Shown here in pieces: positions 48,593 through 62,900 of a stretch of 64,000 bases of DNA (position 1 is the first letter of the stretch; each line of letters begins with the position of its first letter). The stretch spans positions 65,297,817-65,361,816 of the forward strand of contig JAWZYU010000030.1 in the NCBI GenBank assembly GCA_038380435.1. Direction: 5' to 3'. This DNA is from Ryuthela nishihirai (Eukaryota > Arthropoda > Arachnida > Araneae > Heptathelidae). A model generated the notes under the pieces. That model did not search any database and was not told the DNA's origin. It saw nothing but the letters and a program-made list of their open reading frames with translations. Both the position numbers and the translations under genes were made by a program.

Positions 48593-50728
48593 AAATTTTA
48601 ATCCCCCCATAAGATATTGGATTTAGATTTGATTTTTACCAATTGTGACATTTTCGCATAACAATAATATCTGCGATTGGCAATAGTTTCATATATTTGG
48701 TTTTATATATTTAAATCAGCAAGACTGCACTGCCACCAGAAAATATAACATTTAAGCTACAAAGTTTTTAAAAGTAGTTTATGCAACTTGATAATCTACA
48801 GTTATAAGGTCAAAATGGTGTTATTTTACTTTCTTTTTAGTTGAAAGAAAAAATAAAATCAGTGATAAAAAAACTGCTGCAGACATAAAAAAAGCTCTAG
48901 TGATGAAGAAATAATATTTACACATTTTAAAACATATCATAACAACTCAGTGTCAGTTGCAAAAATGATGGAAGTTCTGAAGAACTTCCAAGATTAAGTT
49001 TGAAAACAAATACTATCACCAACCAAAAAAAAATGTTTTCATAGAAAATAAAAAAATTGCTTTTTACATTTCAGTTAACTAATTTGGCATTATCTGAACA
49101 CATATTTTATATCATTAATGTATACATTTTTTCACTTTTAAATAAAATGCTACTGTATGTCCTAAATCATTATATTCAAATTGATTTTACATTTCTATCA
49201 AAGCAGCTTACAATGAAAAATCACATTTTTCACAAATTACTGAAACAAATATTCTTTTACATACAGTGAATTGTCATTATACTGTTTTACTGCATATTGA
49301 TTCAAAAATAAATTATACAAAAGTGAAAAATCTATTGACATTCTGAAAGACACATTTCAAATTTAATCATCTTTAAACCAGTTAATAAAATTCTTATTCA
49401 CATAGGTCAATATTAAGGTAATAAACATATTTGTCAATAGAGAAAAATGACAGTTTTTCTTTAATTTACAATATTTAATTATGTTACATAAGAATACATT
49501 ATTCACATGACAAATGAAGACAACTATATAATAAAAATTTATTTCTTGATTGGGATCTTCATTATGTGAAAGTGAAATTATCAGTAACAGTTTCAGAAAT
49601 CAAGTACATCAGTATAAATTTGCTACTTGATATCTTCAATTTTACATTCTCATAAATAATTGCCTTTTCAACACTACAGTCTGAGCTCATTATTGCTGTT
49701 AAAATAATTTTAATATTTTTTAGTCAAAATTTTTTTTATCACATTTCATCAAGTTACTAGGAAATCATATTTACAGTATTAGTAATCAAATAGAAAAAGA
49801 AACAATGAAAAACTATTTCTATTACATTTTGAGCCTTAATAAAATATATTTGATGACAACCATGATTTTTGACAAGACCAAATACATTTGTGCCTGAAAT
49901 GCTTTATGTGAAATATCAGCCTTCAAAAATGAATTTATCAATACATTCAAATTGGTCTTAGAGAAATTTTCATATATTCTAAAAGTAGATATGTATATTA
50001 AATATTTTTAATTGCTAAATACCAATTAACATTTAAGTGCTTAAGCACATCTCAGCAGGCTAATGTAGTCTGATAAACTTTTGTATTACTGCAGTATAAC
50101 AATTATGGTTTAATGTCTATCAAATATAATCAGGATGCATATTTCACAGCATAATGATAGCTTTAAACTTTCTAGTAAAAAAAGGTCACAACAATTAAGC
50201 ATAACAAACTGCAGTTCTTCCTTAATTCTTAAACCTGTATCAGTGCAATTATTTTAACCACAAGTAAACATACAAAAGTCTTTAAAGATATTTCATAAAT
50301 ATCAATATTTCTAACTGAAACAATGTACACCTAATTACAAGATGTATACAATAAATTCTATACACACTTTTGTAGTGAAAATAGGGCATCACACTGCCAC
50401 ATGAAGGATACACTGAAGTGAACAAGCATACAGAACTGGCGTTCACTTACTGTGGATTGTAGCTCTGAGCTGCAATCATTTAAGAACATTGACTATCTAT
50501 ACAACAATTGCATTTGCTGATGTATATGTTTATTGCAGCATCAAACAAAATTACCACAGAAGCTTGTCTACCATCAGGCAAGGGAGATGAAGGATGTTCT
50601 ACACTAATATTAGTGTTATCCTTTTCAAAATCCCATACTCAAAAGTCCCTCATTTTCCGTATCACAGTCTTACAGAGAAATAATGCTGCAACATGAAGCA
50701 CCTTAATATATAACATATATGCACACAG

Positions 50729-50900
50729 TCAAACAGTTGTTTCTTCCATATTTTCCTGGTTTGATGGTGCTGGATCTACTGGCTTGAATGTGCCACAAGG
50801 TGAACTCCCACAGCTTGACATCGAGTCTGTTATATCGCCACTATCTTGTGGTACAGTTTGCTCTGGACTGCTCAGAGTTTCCAATGTACTGGATGAAAGA
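50729..50900 (-). CDS. PABIR: PABIR terminal exon
   Basis: 172 nt, acceptor TTTTTATAG. It encodes LSSSTLETLSSPEQTVPQDS, GDITDSMSSCGSSPCGTFKP and VDPAPSNQENMEETTV-stop. The Ser-rich acidic C-terminus is comparable to human SSDTLDGNSSSAGSSCNSPA. Confidence 0.8.
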
Positions 50901-53900
50901 CTATAAAAATAAAAACCAAGTTTATTTACTTGCATTTTGTATTGGTTTTATTACATTAAACCTTCGTTAATTAGCATAATTATCAATGCTATTGTGCCAG
51001 AGGAGACTGATTTAAATTTCCCAAAGGAAAATAACATTCATTTTGAAAGGCAATAGTAATCCTAATATTTAAAAAAAGGTTTGCCAGCAATAATAAATGG
51101 TTAAAATTTTATCTCCGTAATGTAATTTGCCTGATAATATTAAATTGACAAATATGGTTATGGAACAGAAGAGAATCGAGACCGAAGCACTCCAACTCAA
51201 TACGAACTACTGCAGCATCAACTGTGCAGTCTCAAAGCCTCCCTTCATTATATGACTTTGATAATTACTATGAAATGCAACATTCATAGAATTATTGTAG
51301 TATTCAAATTTTAGTTACTATTAAAGAGCTATACAGAAAGACAATTTTCTTAGTATTTAGCAAAATTTAATGCAATATAAAATTAACATAAAATCATATG
51401 TAGCATAGAAAACTCATTTGAATCTGGTGAGATACTAGGGTGTAAGTTGTGATATTCTGAATATAAGTCAGTCTTTAAGAAAAAAAAATGTTAAAAATTG
51501 AATTCAACCTGTATGCCAAGCCAATTTATATTTAGGTTCTAAATCTCAAAGCAAACCTTTGACATGCATGATTTTTATATAGCTTAAATTAACCAAACAG
51601 CTGGGACTACATTTTTCCTTAGTTTAGGTAACACTTTTTTTAACATCTGACATAATTTAAAGCAATTTATATTTATCCTTAATTTCTTTCATTAAATACA
51701 AATATTTTGCTTTCTAATTATACTCATAAAAATAGTCAAACAGAAATAATAGGTTCTATTTAAGCTGGTAATAATTTAAATATAATAGGAAAATACTTGC
51801 AAATACAGCTATGACTCTTATCTCAAATGTTATTTACAAGGGTCAATTTATTTTTAAGATAAAATTTATTTACTAAAATTTAAAAGTTTGGACTGCACTC
51901 ATACTCTGAACCATATAGCAGGATCTATATTAGTGTGCTATATGTTGAGCAGTGGTATAGGCTTAGCTACTATACTGTCACTTCAAACTTTGTTTACTAA
52001 ATGCAATTTAAACATATTTTGCTTTAAAAGTAAACATTTCAAAAATTGCTGTTAGAATAATAAAACTAGTTACTCAAGTTACTTTTCAGCTAAATAGGTT
52101 GGGTTGTCCTTCGAGTGGAACTTTTTGCACACAATGGGCTAAATGGCCAGGTGACAAGGAACCCGATGACTCAAAGAAGGTTGGGGGAAGGGGACCCATT
52201 GTACAGTTGTTAGGAGATATGGTGACCTCCTATCAAGGCCATCTAGTGTGTTCTTTAACATGTACAGAGTATGGCTCTCCCATATGTGGGGTCAAAGTTT
52301 AAAGTCCTTTCCAACGAATGGTGGCCTTTACAAGTGCATTGGTGTCCCTACTGACCAAAGGCAGGATGATGAGTTTTCTGGAAATAAAGCTAAATTTTCA
52401 GCTGAATAACTCATATACTACTTTTAATTATATTGCTGCAACATTTGATTGGGTAAATGAGTGTCTGCCTAAACATTACAATTAAAAAAGCAACTAAAGG
52501 TTTAACAGTAAAGAATACATTTGAAACATTTTAAAAAACAAGCAGATACAATTTAAATTTGGTAAAAATATATTACATTAGCTGAAATTTACTAAATTAG
52601 GGGTGGTGCTATGTATTTCTTTTGTGCCAGCATTATGTGAAGTTTCATCTTCCAACTAAAGTTCTTTGCATTTTATTGTGGTTTGTGCCATTGTACAGTG
52701 ACAAACACTGGTTTTTTCTGTGTACAGTGACAAAACTATATTTTCATGCAAGACTGGTGCCACTACAGAGCCTTGAGGTACCATTAAAATTTTAAAAGCA
52801 ATTATATTTACTTTTTTACAGAGAAATATACAAAATATGAATCTTAAGAGGGAACCATTGTTGCACTGAGCACCAAAATGCTTAGTTTCAGCACTGGTCA
52901 TATGTTAATGCCATTTCACACGTTTTAACCTGCAGCTCCCTAAAATTCATCGTGCCCGTGCATTGATAGGTAAATTATGTTACCTGTATAAGTCAAGTAA
53001 CTGAGTTGCAGGAACCAATTTTAATCACAAATTGCTTTGCCAAACTTGAACTGTTTGCAGAATGTTTTCAACATCTTGAACTAGGATCAAAATTTTCTAA
53101 CATTTAATAATAAACACAAGAATACTAAATGTTAGAAAATTTCAAAAACCTTCATATAAATGTAACCATCACCTAATTTAAATTTGGACAATACTTAATA
53201 CGATTCTTTTTACTGAATTTTGACCAGGGCCGTGCGGTAGATTTTTTCACTATGATGCAAGTCTTCGAAATGCCGCCCTTTAAATGTTTTTTCTTTAAAA
53301 TAACCTTCGATTGTGATTTCAAAAAAAAATCTGCACAAAATGTACGAATACTCTTTTTAATTTGAAAATATAAACTACTTTAAAAGAATGATATCAACTA
53401 CAACTATCTACTACAGTTTTACCCTTCTAACTTTAACAAATTCGTTAATTAGAGATGTGTAGTCTAGAGTGGCAACCAATGTAGATTCAATAGAAATTAA
53501 TGACAGATTTCTAAGTTTTGTTTGGCTTATTGAACTTCTTAAGTAGTGTTTTATTAATTTTAATTTGGAAAACTTCTTTCCCCCTAGCTACAGAGACAGG
53601 GAGTGTTAATAAAATTCTCAGAGCTACAACAGTATTCGGATACAAAGCAATTAAGTTATTTTGGCACAAATAATTTAAAACATCCAAAGGTTTCATAGAA
53701 TATGGTAGCATTCGGGATACATCACGTAATTCTTCTTGAAGATCATTTGCATTTATATCTGATTCATTTTCGACCGGAAGTATTGACTGGAGACTGGTAT
53801 AATAATTTTCTAGCGTTTTGTCATCTATATCCTTGAGTTTTAAAATGTCATAAAAACTGAAAATTTTTGCTATGGGTTTCCAGAAGCGTGAATCGTTCAT

Positions 53901-56900
53901 TCAGAGAATTAAGGGTAATGTCCAGAATATAATTGAAAAAGTTTTTTTTTTAATTTATTCTCCTCTGCTAAGGGTTGATCGACAGCTTCTTCATAGTCAA
54001 ATTGACGCTTTTTCCTTCTGGCTCTAACTTCAGTTTCGGCAGGAAATTTTGCACTGCATTCAAGATTCTCTGCAATCTCATTAGCAGCTATTTTCATCTG
54101 ATCATATCCAGATTGTCTATAACTTTTCACTTTTTCTATGGTTTCTGATAACATCCTTACACAATCTGACAAATATAGTTACAGATTGCAGTAGCTTCAA
54201 ATAAAATATCATACCAAAGAATTACACCGCATATGGCCGAGTGGTTAGCGCGCTTGGCTACTGATCTAAGGGATCTGGGTTCGAGCCCCGGGTAAGGCAT
54301 GGCTGTTCGTGTCGTTTTTCTGCTGAGGTCCTGCCATCCTCTCAGACCTTCTACTATGGCATATAAACTGACAGGGCTCCTGTCAGACCTCTGTGGCAAG
54401 CAGCTGCTTGAGGGGATATTAATAAACTTGTAATTTTTAATATTTTTTGCTAATCATCTTGCTTTAACTTTAGTTTCTGCATCTCTGTTGATGTCTTCTA
54501 TTATTTGGAATAATGCATCATAGATTTCGCAAAGTTGAAATCGTAAAGGTTTTAACGTATCTACTGTGCTTGACCACCTAGTAGCACTCAATGGTTTTAG
54601 AGTTAGTTGTGAAACATATTTTTTTAGCACTTCCCAACGCTTTGTAGAACCAGAAAAAAAAAGTGTAAAGTTCTTGTACAATGGAAAAAAAAAAGTTGTT
54701 GTTTCTGTAGAAGAAGACGCTGCATCATTAACAACTACGTTTAAAGAATGACATGCGCAGGGCACATAAAACGCCCTTGGATATTTTTAAAATATTCTAT
54801 TTTGTACACCCTTTCTTACTCCTTTCATATTAGCTCCGTTGTCATAGCCTTGTCCTCTAAGCCACTTTAACTCAAAACCTAACTTTTCTAAATGTGTCAG
54901 AATAAGTTCTGCCAAACCCTCTCAGGTTGAATCACTAGCTTAAAAAAAAACCAATAAAGAATTCTTCAATTTCATATTTATTTTGAATGGAGTTTAAAGC
55001 GACAACTCTTATTGTTAATGAGAGCTGTTCAATATGACTTACGTCTGGGGTACAATCGGCGATTATCGCAAAATATTTAGCGATTTTTGTTATTTCGACA
55101 ATTTTGCTTAAAATTACATTTCCCATCAAATTCATCAATTCATCTTGTATATTATTGCTTAGATAAGTCACAGACCATTTATCAGACTCGCGTTGAACTC
55201 TTCCGATATGTTCTTCCATAACTGGATCAAACTCAGAAAGCAATTCTACCAACTTTAGGAAATTTCCGTTATTAGGCTGAAACAAATGTTCAGTTGTTCC
55301 ACGAAAAGCTAAGCATTGTGAGGCCAATAGTCTAATTATTCACATAATTCTTTTTAGAACTCCTCTCCAATGCTGAATTTCCATAATTCGTTGATATTCA
55401 GCGTCAATAGTTATTTTCTGCTCCTAATCGAATGTCCAATTCTTTCCATGCTCTAAAAGCATTTCTGTGATTTACAGACTTTTCGTGCATTGTGAGGGCT
55501 CTTATAAGATTTCCCCAGTCAGAATAACCTTTTTTTGGGCCAGTCATTAATAGCAGACGAATTATCAAATAATATACAACAAAAGCAAAAAACGGCATCA
55601 TTTGTAACAGAGTAAATCAACCAACTTCTCTCAACGACTTCACTATTGCTCAACACTTTCAAATAATGCGAGGGCAAAAATCTACGCCTTCCTTTATTAA
55701 TAGGAAACTCGAATTCTTTAATTTGATGTGGACCCCTCTCAACCAGTATTTGAGGAGTTTCAGATGACATGCAGAAAGCATTCCATAATGCAGGAGCAGA
55801 AGGAATTTCGTTTAATATCTGCTGGCTGCCACTGCTACTGTTACCCGGCTCTTGATGAACTTCTGATGGTGTTATTTTTTGGCTCTCTTCAACAACTTCT
55901 TCTGGAAGTGATTGGGGCGGCACTGAGTTTTTATTTGCCAAATCCAAATCAGCTGTTTTGACAAATGCCTTTCTTTAACTTGTTATTGTATTGTCTCCAC
56001 TTCAACGTATATGAATTTGGTAAAAATACAGCAATAAATAACGAACGCAAAAGTAGGCAAATGCAAATATTTCCTAAGCAACTCTCTCTCTGTATCACAC
56101 ACAGAAGGCAAAAGTAGCCCAATATTACTTAAATAACTTTCTATCTATCACACAGAGGCCCACGTTTCGCACCTGAGATATACCCAGTCCATGCAAATGC
56201 TACTTTTTAATTCAAGTCCCTATTGTCATAACATAATCATTTTCAGTGATAATAAGTAACTACATTGCTGTAAAAAACAATAATTCTCTTACCTGATCTA
56301 CTTTTTAAACACAAAAATTGAATTAGTATAAATGCACAAATATTATACTGATACAGATATATTATATATCTGATTTACTGATTTAAATACATCACAGCCA
56401 CTTGCCACTTCTCATGACAAACTAACATTAAAATCAAATATTGTCAATAATTGTAAGCTCAAAGCAGAACTATCAACACGTAACACGTGCAATTGTCTTT
56501 TGTGATAATTGCCGCCTCAGTTTTTAGGAGTGGCTGCGAGGTATATTACAAACAAAAATAATAACTTCGCGCTGTCAGATCAAAAGTCTTTTGGCGAGCG
56601 CTCACCAACAATGCACTTGCACCAGAAACCGAGATCAAAGGGTACCGAAAGCGCTGAGGCAGAGGCGTACGATAAATCATAAATCGTATACATCAATATC
56701 GGAATAACATAGACCAATATAGAAAAGCGTTGCATAAAGATTTTTAATTATTAAATGGTTCAAAATGTATTTTGATTTCGCTGCTTATGCCGCCCCCTTA
56801 CGGTGCCGCCTGATGCGGCCGCCTCTCTGCATCATAGCATGGCACGGCCCTGATTTTGACCCATCTGCTAAAGTAATTATCTGAGAAATGACTTTTGTAT

Positions 56901-59900
56901 ACTGGGCCTTGATTGATCATATGAAAAAAAAAAAGCAAAGTTTTTAGAAAACATTTTTAAGGACATATCACATATAAGTATGTTTGAATACTATGTATAA
57001 GTGCATTCACATGAATAGGATTTCTTCAATAAACTAGGTACGATTGTCTGCATGAATGGGGGCATACTAGCGAAATAAAATGTTAAGGGGTGTCTTTTGG
57101 CATGGGGTTTAGAGATTGTGTTCCTAGCTGCAGTGGGCCAGGATTAAACTTGTAACAAGTGGTAGAAATCTCTGGGGACACTGCCATGGCTTACCTTATG
57201 AATAGACAGTTGAGGTTATGAATGGAGTATATGTTATCAATGGGGGAGGGCTTCATTTTATGGGGTCAAAACCCTTACAGTGAACTAAGTTATGATGAAA
57301 TGAAGTTGTCACTGTTCAGGAGTACTTGAGCAGACAGACATTCTAAAATATATAATGTATAGTTTATATTTTAACAAATTTATGAAAAAAATAAATTTTT
57401 TTACATTTTATACACACTTTGGCTTCTACAATAATTTATCAGAACATTTTTTATTCAATTCCAAAACTATAAACAGAATAATACAAAGAAAAAAGCACAA
57501 ATTATTACATACAACCATACTAAAACGTGTTGTTGAAATGACAAAATATTTTTAGGACAAAATATTTTATGTAGCAGGAACATTTAAGGTTGGCTGTACA
57601 GAGAATTCATTTACAGGCATCTTAAAATGCACATGGGTAAATTAAAAGAAAATGTGTGCATACTTTGGAGTTAATTGGTGTGGGTTAAATTATATTTGTG
57701 AAATAATATTCAGGTTTGTAACAGTACTTCAACACTAAAAGACATACATGAAGTATTCAGCAATGTATGGTTCTAAGTTACACCATAAAGATTATGGTAT
57801 GTGTAATACTATAATCTTTATGGTATCTTACATACCATAATCTACCATCCTGGTGACTAAGTGGTTAGTGCACTTAGCTACTGATCAAAGGAACCTTGGT
57901 TTGAGCTCTAGGTAAGTATGATTTTTTTTTTCCCCTGTAGGTCTCACTTTTCTTACAGATCTTCTTTGTGGCATAACTGACAGGCTCCTGTCATACCTCT
58001 GTGGCAAAATGAGCTTAAATGGTAATTTATTATTTTTTTTACAATAGTTAATAGCAAAATGCTTTTGCATTGTTTTACAGACAACTTATCTTTCAATTTA
58101 GTGTGAATTATTAGTTTAACATCCTATTATCTGAAAATTCTCACTATTCTAATAATTATTTTTTTAAGAAGTATTTTTAAAATAGCAAATGAAAACATAA
58201 TGACAACTTACCTATGTATAAGAGGATGGGCAAGAGGAGAAGAATGCTCTGGAGTGGACATTCCTGTATTCATACGTTTGGCACAGTTTGGAAGACAATC
58301 AGAGTGGTCCATCTCCATGTCATCTGGCAAATAGTTAACACACAAAATCAGCTATAATTGTTTCAAAGGAAAACACTTCATCATGGTGTTTAATGTTCAT
58401 TACCTTGTTTAAAGATTAATAAGATTAGCACTTTCAAAAATATATAACTCTTTCTTTAAAAATATTATTTTATAACTCTTTGACACTTTTTTTTACAAAG
58501 TAACTTATAATTGAAAAAATAAGAACTCCTATTTCAGCAAACACATAAAGAAAAAAAATCAAGAAATTAGGAGGAGATAAAAATTTGGTTCTAAATTTTG
58601 AATATGCATAACTAAAAAAAAATTACAGAAGAAAGTATAAAAGTTTAACTGCTATTTGATTTACTAATCTTCTTATCACCATTAATGATGCAAGCTTCAA
58701 ATAGATTTGCTCTACATTACCTCATTTCATTCACATTAAACAGGACTGAATAATTTTAATTTTTTTCTGTGTCTAATATTAAAAAAGTATGTGCATAATA
58801 AAAATATGCTTAATATAGATATACATTATACACATGAACATAACAGAACATTTAAACTCTCCCAAACTAAGGAAGAAATTGGAACATATTACATATACTG
58901 GGAAAAGTATTAAAAATTTGTAATATCATATACGTATGACTTCTACAATAATGTTGCAAATGAGTATGACACATTGATTTATTCTTAAACATACATTTTA
59001 ACCCCATCTGCTTACCAGCTTTATTTGATAGGAGCATCCATGGCATAATATTTACACATGACACCAAAACATTATTTCACCAACACCCAAACTGTAAAAT
59101 ACATGTACAATTTCTGTAACACTATAAGTGTTAGAGAACTTTACTTTAACAAACTTAACCTTAGTATGCCATTTGTTGCCAATATTCCTGAATTACTTGC
59201 ATACAGAACTGATAACAGACCCCTCCCCTACACACACAAGCCAAAATGACTGGTTCAGTTCAGAAACAGGATAGCAGGGCCATCAATATGACGGCTAGGT
59301 AAAATGAACAAAGAAATACAAAATTTAAACAATAATTAAAATTTTTTAACTTCTTTCAAGAAACTTAAAGTAAAACTACACTATAAAATTTTCTTTCCTT
59401 TACCATATTGCAAGAATGTAAATACAGACTTTAAGAGGATATTCACTTCTACATTATAAAAAAAAAAACAGGATATAAACACTTTAGGACTTTGAAATCG
59501 AAAACTACAGTTTAAGAGCAAAGATAATTAAAAAGCCATAAGAACATATTTAACTGTTATATACATTAAAATCATTTAGAACTTTTTATATGAGTGAATT
59601 ATGCACCTTTACTATGACACAGAATTTCAGTTTCATTTCAGCATAAAAGGGGTATTTTCTTGCACTGAGTTAAATGTAAATTACAACTAAGTGACATTGC
59701 TTGCAATTAAGTGTAGAATTCTTAAATATGTGCTTTGTTAACAATAAGTTAACCACATTCTTCAATCACTGTTATTAAAAAGTATGCATAAATTCAAATC
59801 TTTTTACATTTAGCACATATAATAGAACATATACAAGTATGATTTATAACCTTGCTTTTGATGCTATAACTTATTTCCAGAAAGTAAAACAATTCCATAC

Positions 59901-62900
59901 ATTTTTATCATTATACTTAACAATCTAAACTGCAAGATAGATTTTGATTCACTGAAACATTTCTAAGATATAATATTTTAAAACCTATCTTTAAGTTTGA
60001 AAAATCTAATTTGTATGAATCAGCAAACTATTACTAAAATAATTCATAAAGAAGAAAAATTGAAAAAAGAACTATGTATTACTTCACCAGAGACAGTTTA
60101 CAGTTCACCTATTAGAGTAGACATAAATGTATAATAGTGCAAAGAATATTTCAATATTAAAACTAAATGTTTAAGAACTGGCTCTGTGTCACTACTCACA
60201 TTTTCTCTTGACGGAGAATTGGCTAGGCCTGAGTGATATAGGGCTCTGGCTGCGCCTGGAAGAAAACCCCAACAGCATAAAACACAGGCCAGGTCAACAA
60301 ATTATGTAACATAGCTTAAGGAAGACATGTAAGAATACAGATATTCTACACTTACCTTGTGGTGAAATTCTTGCGAGTTGGGCTTGGGCTTGGATTGGGA
60401 GAAAAGGCACTGGTTCGCACAGGGAGACAGGTAGAGGGAGAAAAACATTGCTGTAAAAATAAATGCATTTTAGTTTAAGGTAAAACAATTGAAAATATGG
60501 CAAGAAGAATGAAAATGTTATGCTTAAAAATAAGAAATTTATATTAAAATGTTATAATTTTGGTAATCACAACTTTAGAGATATTTGTGAATTCAGTTTT
60601 AATATTTTCAGTAACAATGAAAAGTTGAAACTGCTTAAAGGAGGGGGAAATAATCTTATTGATGATTTTCTTCACCAGTTCATTGAATTGTTTTACCTTT
60701 GAGAAGCACTTTTGGACACAGAGTGGGCTAAATGGTTAGGTCACAAGGACTCAGAGTTGGATAGGGAGAAGGGGATCCAACTGTTAAGAGGCTGATGGAA
60801 GCCTTCCATCAAGAATAATGAACATTCTTTAATGAGCAATAGGTATAACTTTCATGGCTCAATGTCTCCATCCATTGAAGGCAGATCAAATATTAGCAAA
60901 GAAAATTTCAATGTGGTCACAGTAGAATCCAGAATTGGGAACTTCAGTCATCCAACTCATCACCTTCATCAAGAAGTTGGATGTAGTGCAATCAGGGAGG
61001 GGGGGGGGGGGGTCAAGTGACTGAGTGAACCAGAATGCATTTCAGCATATTTTTCACACCAGAAATTATTCTAGCTAAGCAATGTAATAATGTTATTCCG
61101 GCTACATTTTAGCGGTTTACAATTTTATTTTCACTTCTCTTGTGGTTATTAAAATTCCCCAGGTGTGTCAGTGTGTAGAGGGAGCTATCTATATAAGCTT
61201 ATCTCCGATTTTCCACTAAATCTGATTCTATGAAATTATAGTGGAAAGAAATTTTGACAGTATTCAAGGAATCAACAACTTTGGCTCTCTGATACTAATT
61301 CTAATTGTAGTATACATTCTTTGTGTTTCTTTTACTTCCTTTCTTAATCTTTAGCACTTATTAACCTTTATCATTAAGAAATAATTAAAACCTTATTTTA
61401 AGTAGAAAATTTTCTTATGTGATTGATCAAAATTCAGCTTCGTCCTGACAAAGAGACAACAGTTCACGAATCAAATGATCTACACTCGTATAAAGGAAAT
61501 ACTTCTTATACTATGGGTACAATCTAATTTTGTCCAAACACAAAACATGTTTTATTTTGGGTGAGAGCATTCCAACCCTTATCATGACACACTGTTCAGA
61601 TACTGAAAATATTTTGACAGCTGAAAACTTTTAATTGGTAAAAAAAAATATGTAAAAGAGGGAAAGGTTAGAACTTGGAAAAAAAAAATCATTGCATTAC
61701 CTACCTGAAATTTGATGAGTGATACCCACTTTGGAAAACACTGCTTTAGAGTGTACACAAAATAGTTTTAAACTAATTCTCATTTTTAATGACTTTGCAA
61801 AACCTAACACTCACACACTTCACACTTATTATTTAATACAAGAGCTACTTCTCTCTCATATTTAATGGATTTAATTCTACTGAGAAAAAATTGCACACAC
61901 TGCACTGAAACAACTTGTACATTCCATTCTGTCAAAGCTAAATTTAAAAGAAAATGTTCATAACAAGAGTTAGGGAATTTGAAAGACTATTTGCTTATTT
62001 CACTTCATAAGCTCTCTATAAGGCTATAAAATAATTTTTTTTTTTGGTAAATAGTGAATGATGAAAACCATTCTTCTTATTTGTCCAATTTTATTATGTT
62101 ATTCATATAACTCTTTTAAAAGAATATTTAGAAATATTTCACTTCTTTTGAATGGACTTTTATATATATTATTTATGGACACATTATTCAAAGACTTCAA
62201 CATTTATGGCTAATTTTTTGAAATGCAGCTAATGTTGAAGAATGGTTTCTTCTTAATATTCGATTCTTCTGGTTCACCAGTTTCATCTAGCCCTTCATTG
62301 CCTCACCCCTCTTCCATAACAGAAGTCTTAGCAACATCTGCAGTAAATTTCTTTCTCTGTCAGCTGCTGAAATCCAGAGTCTCATTCATTCAATTCAAGC
62401 CAATCTTGGACATTTTCTTATGTGGTCTGTCTCTCTAGCTCTCCTGAGCATATTCTGATCCTCTAACTCAAATCCTTCCTGTGCCCTGAAAAAGTTTTTA
62501 CCAGCAACGACTGAAGTTTCTACTGTAATGTCCCTCCACATACTGGCCCAGTTGAAAATAGCATTCTTCCAGAAACACCTTTTTCAAGTTGTTCTATCAC
62601 TTTCAACTTAAAAATAGTTAAAGCATGTTTTCTTTTTAATACAACTTTTCAACTGCTTAGCACCCATAATTAAAATATTTTAACTTAATTAAATAACAGA
62701 GCACAAATGATGCACTATAAGCAATAACGTTCATTCATCACAGAGTCAACAACCTCGAAATGAAACACGTTTGCTGAGCATGGTGAGCAATAATGTTCGT
62801 CTGTCAATCCAGATTAGCTGTATCTAGGCTACTGAGGTTTATTCTTCTATGTATTTTGGAAATTAAACATATGAAATTTTAACATTTACATTTATTCAGT

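Larger units (their letters stand above)
35036..50728. other. Intergenic region between convergent EARS2 and PABIR genes
   Basis: 15.7 kb with no host coding exon recognised. It is dominated by a LINE plus foldback element (36.5-40.9 kb), a pseudogene (41.5-42.5 kb), Tc1 (44.9-46.0 kb), a piggyBac derivative (47.2-48.6 kb) and SINEs. 35100-36110, 42872-43710, 43860-44866, 46010-47150 and 48600-50728 are AT-rich and hold the 3' UTRs and otherwise nothing that I can support. Confidence 0.75.
53225..56852 (-). mobile_element. Complete hAT transposon (ZMYM1/TTF-type, DUF4371-like), inactivated
   Basis: Both ends read CAGGGCCGTGC inwards, and ATTTTGAC is duplicated at 53217-53224 and 56853-56860, the 8-bp TSD of hAT elements. 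The transposase is on the minus strand in pieces from 55947 to 53513: a Ser/Pro N-terminus, a TTF-type Cys motif (FCFCCILF, DWGNLIRAL, NHRNAFRAW), FRGTTEHLFQPNNGNFLKLV, the DUF4371-like ISKI..IAKYFAIIADCTPD, RGQGYDNGANMKG, PCACHSLNVVVNDAA, LSATRWSS, and the dimerisation end LYPNTVVALRILLTLPVSVA. Several frameshifts and stops (near 55590, 55405, 55340, 54780), and a SINE-A insert at 54229-54420. 3.6 kb, in a PABIR intron in the sense orientation. Confidence 0.92.
50901..58211 (-). other. 7.3-kb PABIR intron with SINE-B, hAT element and SINE-A copies
   Basis: It holds a SINE-B (52097-52395), a hAT transposon (53225-56852) carrying a SINE-A, and a palindrome plus SINE-A (57782-58035). 50901-52096 and 56861-57780 are AT-rich with no other signal. 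Confidence 0.8.
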
